A stretch of 64,000 bases of DNA from the NCBI GenBank assembly GCA_032358165.1, contig JAALGY010000034.1, positions 620,001 through 684,000 of the forward strand. The letters are read 5' to 3'. Shown one piece after another: positions 57,375-64,000 of this stretch (position 1 is its first letter; every line of letters begins with the position of its first letter). The position numbers were made by a program, and so were the translations under genes. The notes under the pieces were generated by a model. That model saw nothing but the letters and a program-made list of their open reading frames with translations. It was not told the origin of the DNA and did not search any database. This DNA comes from Diplosphaera chodatii. Lineage: Eukaryota; Chlorophyta; Trebouxiophyceae; Prasiolales; Stichococcaceae.

Positions 57375-59528
57375 TCAGTCATCATCGCTGTCTGATATGA
57401 CCGCGCGCCGCTTTGCTGCTGGAGGCGCCTGGCTGGGCGCATCATCCTCTGCCTCATCGGCTGCACCCTCATCGTCCTCAGGTGCGTCGCATGTGCCAGC
57501 TGCTGCGCCCGCATTCTCCTTGAAGCCTGGCGAGTGCTCGTCCTTGGCCCCTGAATGGTTGAAAGGCATGTGATTTGCTCATGGCTTGAGGTTATCCCGG
57601 TGAAAGCCCCTGCATGAAGATCGTTCAGGCCAGGAGACATGTCCAGGAACATGTGAACCTTGAGATGTTGAGCCAGGTAAGACTGTAGGCGGGCCGCCCG
57701 CTGAGTCGCCATCGCTGTCGTTGTCGCTGGGCTGCGAGGCTGCGCTGGCGTCAGAGCCGTCTCGGGCTGAAGCCTCGGACGGCTCGCCACTGTCTGCCGG
57801 CTGGCTTGCTGGATCCTGAGCAAATGCATCAAGTTTGCACTGTTAAGCAACTGAGGTCCTGGCCCCTGTTGGCGCCAGTAGAGCAGCGACGCAACGAGGC
57901 TTTTGAGCAGGTGCCCGTCGAACTCTGGCCAGCTGCACCCATTGCTCACCTCTTCATCCGCCTCGCTGTCTGGTTCGCTCTCCGCCTCTGAGTCGCTGCC
58001 GACCATCGCCCTGCAGCATGACGCACACTGACGCCTCACCACCATTGTTGGTGACACGGTAGCACGATGCACTCCACCGCTGGCTGAGCAGCTGCGAACA
58101 TGTGGTGCTGTTCTAGACGAGCCCACTGGCGCACGTCGTGGGGCAGTGGCGCGCCTGTAGTTTACGGGCTGCGCTGCGGCCTGCTGGCGGCCCCGCCGCC
58201 CGCCGCTGACGATGTTGCTCGTGTCGATGCCCTCCAGATCCTTCTCCCGCTCGAGCGACTGCTTCACAGCCTGCAGGGCTTCAGCAAAATTCAGCACATG
58301 CCCACGACCTGTGATGTGAACATGGACATCTGGAATGCCAATGTCAGGTTACCAAACAGCGCTGCGGTGTGTCAGCGCACAGCGATCTCGGCGGGCGTGG
58401 AGTGGCGCGACAGCCCCTTGCCCTCCATGAACTGCTCCAGCGCGCGCACGCGGGCGGCGTCGTCCGCCTGCTTGTACACGCTGGGCGGCGGCCTGCGCTT
58501 GTGGGTGCAGAGCACCAGTTGAGCATACATACAGTCCCTGCGGTGGTGAAGCTGGCACAGCGGGGCACATCAGTTGCAAGGGCTGCGCACCTGATGCCGG
58601 CCTTTGCGCAGATTGCCTTCAGCGCCTCCAGCTTCCAGCTGCCTGCCACCTTCCCTGCTGGCAGGCGCCCAGCATGCTGCTCCAAAAAGCACTTCCAGCA
58701 GCGCTCACAAGCATGCTGGCTTTTTCCAAGAGGTGCAGGGTCCACGTCTTCGCACACAGAATCACATACCTGCGGGTGCCGCTGCGGGCGTTTTCTTGGC
58801 CTTGCGCCGCGGCTCAGGGTGCTTATCACGCTGGCGCTTAGGCGGACGATTCTCGTTCTGCTCTGCGTCTTCATCTGCGTCTCCATCCGCGTCTTCATCC
58901 ACGGACTGCTGCCCGTCCGTGTCGCCGTCGCCGTCGCGCTGTCCTGCCTTGGCTGGCGAGGTGGTTTCAACCGGCTCCCTGCTCCTCACTAGCAGCTGTG
59001 GGACAGCACAGCATGCACAGCACGTCAGCCACTGACTTCGGACAGCCAGGGTGTGTCATGTTGTGGACACGTGACCATATCAGACAGATCAATCAAGACT
59101 GTTCGGTGTTGGCAAGCAGACGTCAAGCAGCAGGGGCACTGCCAACACACACCTGGTCAATGACTTGCGCCACGGTGTCCTTCACCGCCTTGAGGCTGCC
59201 GGCGGGCAGCTCCATGCGCGTCTCCAGCATCCCGCGAGCGATCTTCATTGTCATCGTACTGAAGACGCAATGGCCAGGCGTCAGGGCAGGTACATGCTGA
59301 GGATGGCAAGGGGGCGTGCAAACCGCGCCATACTGGTGCGCCAGGGGTCGACGCAATCAGCATAGTGAGTACGTAATAGATTTGGATGCTACCGAGGGCA
59401 TCTGAATGGCGACACTCAGCAGTGCGCTCGTATCATGTCAGCACTCACTCCTTCTGTTTGAGGATTTGCTGCTTGCAAGCCTCCGCGGCATCCTCGATTT
59501 GGCTCCGGCTGGGCGTCATGTCGCGCAT
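57375..59528 (-). CDS. HIRIP3/CHZ-domain histone chaperone-like protein
   Basis: The ATG at 59528 gives MRDMTPSRSQIEDAAEACKQ. The next exon is near 59150-59260 (MLETRMELPAGSLKAVKDTV). Then comes a Lys/Asp/Glu-rich exon (58762-58990), a segment near 58620-58690 (GSWKLEALKAICAKAGI), one near 58370-58500 (RRPPPSVYKQADDAARVRAL, GLSRHSTPAEIAV) and one near 58160-58295 (LEGIDTSNIVSGGRRGRQ). An acidic Ser/Asp tail ends VISDSDDD. The order (ICxxAGI, PPSVYK, helical segment, KELEGIDTSNI) is that of HIRIP3 and its plant relatives, which bind H2A-H2B and H2A.Z dimers through the CHZ motif. Exon junctions were not all phase-checked. It is divergent from PDHB. Confidence 0.8.
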
Positions 59529-60122
59529 GATGTATGAGCAGCGAGCAAAAGGATTGCGGTCGTTAGTGCAGGTGGGAACAGGTGGGATGGAGACTTTGAC
59601 GCTTTGCACCTGCGCCAAATTCAAGCATAAGGCACGTGAGCGAGGGTGGCTGCTCATGGCGGGGCCCGCTCTCTCAAGAACCGCTGGCACTTCTGCTGGG
59701 CTCCAGACGCGTATGAGGCCGCTGGAAATGCCGGTGCCTTGTGTCGAGGGTGCGGAGGAGCGGTCAAGGAGTTAGAACTGGCTCAGAGCGCGTGGACCCA
59801 CGATGCTTGCCAGGCTTGGGCGGCAGCTATTACACAGAGCAGTGAGCGGGGTGCAGTGGCATGTTTCTGGCTGCAGCATGCGCCTCAAGGGTTCACACAG
59901 TAGGATCTGTATCACCTGATCGTATGTGCAGGCTGATGGGGCGGCCGTCAGCGCGCAATGGAGCAGGACTTTGTCAGTGTCTGCAACACAGCATGCTGAG
60001 GTTGGTCCACCTGCGGCCTGCGGGTCGCGAAACACATATGGACGCCATATCGATCATCATGTGGTTGCACGACAGACCGTAGACAAAGAGCTCGCCTCGA
60101 CAGTAGCCTGTCACTGGCGCAG

Positions 60123-62343
60123 ATGACGGTTAGGGATGCCCTCAATTCAGCGATGGACGAGGAGATGGAGAAGGACAAGGATGTGTTCATCCTGGGCGAA
60201 GAGGTAGGTCTGCGCATACAAGCCCAGCGCTGGTTTGTCAGTCACAGATGCCACGCATTGCAGCATACCGCCTCGCCCCCGCCCCGCCAGTCCGAGGACA
60301 TCATTATGATTCTGCCGCGTGCAGGTTGGGGAGTACCAAGGGGCTTACAAGGTACCTGACCTGCTGTGGTGTCACATCCGCACTTCGTATGTGGCCCGGT
60401 GACATGCGTGCATGGCATCGGCAAGCGCCAAAGGGTTGGCTCTGCTTGCAGATCACACGGGGGCTGCTGCAGAAGTACGGCGCAGAGAGAGTGCGGGATA
60501 CGCCCATTACAGAGGTGGATTGGTCTTCACTGAGCATCACCAGCACGGCTGAAGTGAGGTTGAGATGGTGCAGGGTGAAGGCAAACATTGCCACGACCAC
60601 ACGACCGCCCAAATCTGCTGCAGGCGGGGTTTACAGGCATTGCGGTTGGCGCAGCGTTCAGCGGGCTCAAGCCCATCTGCGAATTCATGACCTTCAACTT
60701 CGCGATGCAAGCCATCGATCAGATAATCAACTCGGCGGCCAAGACGCTGTACATGTCAGCGGGCACCATCAACTGCCCCATTGTGTTCCGGGGGCCAAAC
60801 GGCGCGGCCGCCGGCGTGGCAGCCCAGCACTCGCAGTGCTTCGCAGCCTGGTACAGCCACGTGCCGGGCCTAAAGGTGAGCCTGCAGTCATGTGACGGAT
60901 CAATCACGGGAGACCACGCCGGCCGCGCTGTCGAATGCCTCATGTGCCCCTCGTCCTAGCGCAGAATCTCATCAGCATGCCAGAACCCCGCATTTCTTGC
61001 GCACTGTTGCAACTTGAGCGGCAGCATATTACCCGCTCACAACTGCACAAGAACCAGTAGGCAGTGTCTGTCACACAGGTCATTGCGCCATATGATGCTG
61101 AGGACGCACGGGGGCTGCTGAAGGCATCGATCCGGGACCCCGACCCCGTTGTGTTTCTCGAGAACGAGATCTTGTATGGCGAGACGTTCCAGGTGCTTGA
61201 GTACAGTCTCCGAATTTGCTGCATTTACTGGCAGGTGCCTTAGCATCAACTCTGCCTGACGCTGCTGATCGACATGTTCCCCAAATGCCGCCTTGCAGGT
61301 GGATGACAAAGTGCTAGACAAAGACTTCACACTGCCGATCGGCAAGGCAAAGGTGCCCAATCAGCGCCTGCTGATCCATCCCACAAATGCTCTGGCACAC
61401 TGGCACATTGCTTTGAAAGTCAGCCGGTGACACAGCTCATCACTGTGCTCGACGCTGCACAGGTCATGCGGGAAGGCAAGGACTTGACGCTCATCAGCTT
61501 CGGCAAGCTGGTGGGGTACAACCTGAAGGCAGCTGAGATCTTGGCAGAGGAGGGCATCGATGCTGAGGTAGATTGCTGATAGACCAGTGTAATGTATGTT
61601 CTGGTGCCTTCCCATGTTGCGGTTTGCAGCTGGTGCTGTGGTTCGACAGTTGTGTGTACACTTTGCCGTCGCATCGTCATGCGAATAGTAAAGCGCATGT
61701 GCCGATGCTCACATGTCAACAGATCGAAGACTTCAAGTCTCAGAAGCACTGTGAGACATCGATGCAGGTCATCAACCTGCGGACGCTGAAGCCCATCGAC
61801 CGCGACGCCATCGTGAAATCGGTGTCGAAGACGCACCGGGTGGTGTGCGTCGAGGAGGGCTGGCCGCAGTCCGGCGTCGGCGCAGGCACAGCCACTTTTG
61901 TCATTTGTTTTCGGGCCTTCTTTCTGCTGCAGTATGGTGTCATGTCATCAACTCAGCACGTTGCTCTTGAAATGCAGTACCAGCACCCGGCTCCTCATTT
62001 TGTTGTGCCTGTGCACTGCAGAGATCGTGTCGATCGTGACGGAGGAGGCGTTTGACGAGCTGGACGCTCCGCCAGAGCGCATCACAGGCGCAGAGGTGAT
62101 CAGGAGTTGCTCTGGCGTCATGATGTTGATGACGCCAGAGCAACCCGCAGTGTTGTGGGCATAGCAGCGAGTACTGGCCGACGTGCAGGTCGAGCTCAAT
62201 CCACCAGATGACGACGGCATATGATATGCACATGCATGCAGGTGCCGATGCCCTATGCAGCCAACCTTGAGGCGCTCGCGCTGCCAACCATTGATGATGT
62301 AGTGCGGGTAAGTCGGCGGGCTATGGGGAAGAAGGAGAATTGA
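60123..62343 (+). CDS. PDHB: pyruvate dehydrogenase E1 component subunit beta, mitochondrial (5' exon missing)
   Basis: Ten exons in phase: 60123-60203, 60325-60351, 60452-60514, 60624-60875, 61079-61192, 61299-61352, 61463-61567, 61768-61885 (GC donor), 62022-62095, 62242-62343. The mature protein, about 329 residues, starts at [17 protein letters not shown]. It continues [77 protein letters not shown] and [12 protein letters not shown], all standard for E1-beta, which with E1-alpha decarboxylates pyruvate using thiamine diphosphate. The sequence follows the mitochondrial form rather than the plastid form. An AG acceptor directly precedes 60123, so the presequence must lie on one or more upstream exons. 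A candidate ATG at 59861 did not connect in phase. The C-terminus was read through a GTAAGT to the TGA at 62341. Confidence 0.92.
62106..62144. repeat. perfect 16-bp inverted repeat in a PDHB intron
   Basis: GTTGCTCTGGCGTCAT (62106-62121) is followed by a 7-base loop and its exact complement (62129-62144). It lies in the last PDHB intron, ten bases after the donor, so the transcript would carry a strong hairpin next to the 5' splice site. Confidence 0.9.
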
Positions 62344-62973
62344 CTGGCTCCACACCAAACGCCCTTATATCAGAGAGTGGATGATTGGATTGTCTCGATG
62401 CTCAGCGTGTGCCAGTGGTCGTACTTGAGGACCTGCTTGTTGAGCAGTGCCTGCAATGCTCAAAACAAAGCAAGCTGCAGACAGGTCATGGGTACCGCAT
62501 CCTGACATCCACAATTCGCCATTCCACAGCGTCACTTCTTCCTGCTAAATCATCAGATTGCTAATGCCTCTCTACAGCTATTGGAGCAACAAACCACTTG
62601 TCGACCACACACGGCCAATGAATATGTCAGCAAGCTCAGCTTCACTTCGGCTGCAAAAAGCCTGCATCCAGATATGCGCCGGTCTGCACGTTGGCATCAG
62701 AACTGCTGTTTCATATCGGCTCGGCCGTCACCGTGCACAAAATATTCTGCGCCCTGCACTGGGCCATTCGGTGTTGCTGCTGCTGTATCCTGCGTTGGCT
62801 GTGCATAGCCAGCACTGTCGCCACTGTGCCATGCGCCGTGGTCATGTCCCTGCAGTGAACCAAGTGCCGTTGTCCATGCCCGATCCCAGCATCGCTGATA
62901 TGCCAGTCAGCACATCAATTTCACGGATCATACAAGCCAGAAGGAGTGTCAATGTTGTTGATGACACACATAC
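62344..62973. other. intergenic, nothing recognised
   Basis: Lies between the PDHB stop and the last recognised exon of the glutamine-rich gene. Part may hold 3' exons of the latter (minus strand), but none could be identified. Confidence 0.4.
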
Positions 62974-64000
62974 CTGCTGCTGCTGCTGGATCGCCTGCTG
63001 CTGATGGAGCAGCGGCTGCTGCTGCTGCTCTGTATGCTGCTGCGGGGCATGCTGCTGCAGAGGCCCCTGCTGATATGGCAGGTGCTGCTGCTGGGCATGC
63101 TGCTGCCGGGCCTGCTCCGCATGCTGACGCAGCAGCTGGTGCAGGGCGTCTGACCGCTGAGGCTGCGGCAGCTGCTGCAGACGCATGCGCTCCTGTGGGG
63201 GCAGCCGCGCCACCAGCTGTCGCAGCAGCATCTGCTGCGCAGCATGCACCTGCATCATCTCGTATCAGCACCATCAGATCAAAGCTGCTTGCATCACTGT
63301 AAATGCCAAGACATAGGAGACGAGAGATGCAGGGCAGATCTGGCCAATGCTGGCCGTGCAGATGCAGCACAGAGTTCCCCGTTCCATGGTCGCAATGTGG
63401 ATACACGAGCATCATCAGCATCATCCACTTGCACCCACCTGCGAATCTGGATGGGGCCCCAGCTGCTGGCGGCCCATACGCTGCCGCAGTGTCTGCAGCG
63501 CAGCAGCCTGCTGCGCCGGCGGCATGCGCGCCAGCGCAGCCCGGTGCTCTGGCGGCAGTTGCCCCATCAGAGACTCTGCTGCCTGCTGCTGCATTGGTGG
63601 CGGCAGCGCTGTGGTGCTCTGCGCTGCCATATGCTCCTGCTGCTGCTGCTGCTGGGGTTGCTGCATGCCATGCTGGTGCCCTGGCGCTCCTGGCCTACTG
63701 GCTGACTGTCTCGTGCCGTTGGGGAGCTGCTGCGGGGCGGATGTTCCCGAGTGCTGCCATGCAGCCGTCTGCGGGTGTGCGTCAGCATATTGCTGCGGTG
63801 TCAGGTCGCCATGCAACAAGCCGTTGGACTGCGCGGCTGCAGCTGAGCTGTCGCCTCGCAGGTGCTGTGCAGCGCGGCCGTCTCCGTCCTGCTGCTGCAG
63901 TCGCTCCGCCGCAACACCATCTGTGCGCTGACGCTTGGATTGCCTGCGGCCTGGCGACTGGGGGTCTGCAGACTCCCGTGGCGCCGGCAGCGCAGCAGGC
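62974..64000 (-). CDS. glutamine-rich protein, partial at the window edge
   Basis: Two minus-strand exons are clear. The first enters from beyond 64000 and runs to about 63434 (RRQSKRQRTDG, GLLHGDLTPQQYADAHPQTA, MGQLPPEHRAALARMPPAQQ). The second, from about 63250 to 62974, ends at a GTATGT donor (LVARLPPQERMRLQQLPQPQ, then Gln/His runs from CAG repeats). The repeated pattern LPPEHRAALARMPPAQQ / LPPQERMRLQQLPQPQ suggests short helical Pro-Pro repeats. Such composition is common in transcriptional coactivators and RNA-binding proteins. No named domain is visible. Confidence 0.7.

Noticed and set aside
59861..59920. MFLAAACASRVHTVG as the PDHB mitochondrial presequence exon
   Set aside because: Attractive composition, but its GTATGT donor leaves one base over, which does not fit the phase-0 start of the exon at 60123.

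Overview
The window looks like nuclear DNA of a green alga (Chlorophyta). Genes are split into many short exons, with GTGAGC/GTGCGC-type donors, TGCAG acceptors and introns of roughly 80-300 bases. The gene set is plant/algal: plant-type expansins, a ciliary protein (CFAP298), a predicted plastid NFACT/RqcH-like protein, mitochondrial pyruvate dehydrogenase E1-beta and a nuclear tRNA-Arg. GC is moderate, lower than in Chlamydomonas or Volvox. A sphaeroplealean or other non-volvocalean alga fits, but the class is not fixed by what I can see. Exons were assembled by eye from splice signals, reading-frame phase, family resemblance and comparison between paralogues in the window. For most named genes every exon junction keeps frame.

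Layout. 0.9-7.5 kb: a partial unknown gene (-), an acyl-CoA-binding/ankyrin protein (ACBD6 type, -) and, head to head with it, CFAP298 (+). 7.5-11.3 kb: gene-poor, with a tRNA-Arg(CCG), a 610-base purine-only tract touching the tRNA, and a 267-base tandem repeat. 11.3-18.1 kb: a complete 736-residue F-box/LRR gene, preceded by a decayed duplicate of its 3' half. 19.1-27.1 kb: two divergent secreted expansin genes. One carries a Pro/Ser linker and an unidentified C-terminal domain. The other is an expansin fused in frame to a fasciclin (FAS1) domain. 27.2-28.3 kb: a small standalone protein matching only the C-terminal domain of allophanate hydrolase.

29.9-47.6 kb: an expanding and decaying cluster of two unrecognised families. 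Family A (about 190 residues, micro-exon start) and family B (250 residues, low complexity) occur as A1-B1 on + and A4-B2 on -, plus extra A copies in divergent pairs (A2/A3, A4/A5). Several copies carry visible lesions: a nonsense codon, a lost splice acceptor, a one-base deletion. Within the cluster lie a large U-box gene (34.2-39.3 kb) and a 170-base minisatellite (41.4-42.0 kb). 49.2-59.5 kb: three housekeeping genes on - (HIRIP3/CHZ histone chaperone, ALG6 glucosyltransferase, NFACT-R protein). 60.1-62.3 kb: PDHB on +. 63-64 kb: a glutamine-rich gene running off the window.

The genes do not form one pathway. The functional groupings visible are the two wall-associated expansin genes sharing one intergenic region, and the A/B paralogue cluster, which is the most likely undescribed element here. 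Six donors are GC instead of GT, each in a position where only the GC-AG intron keeps frame.
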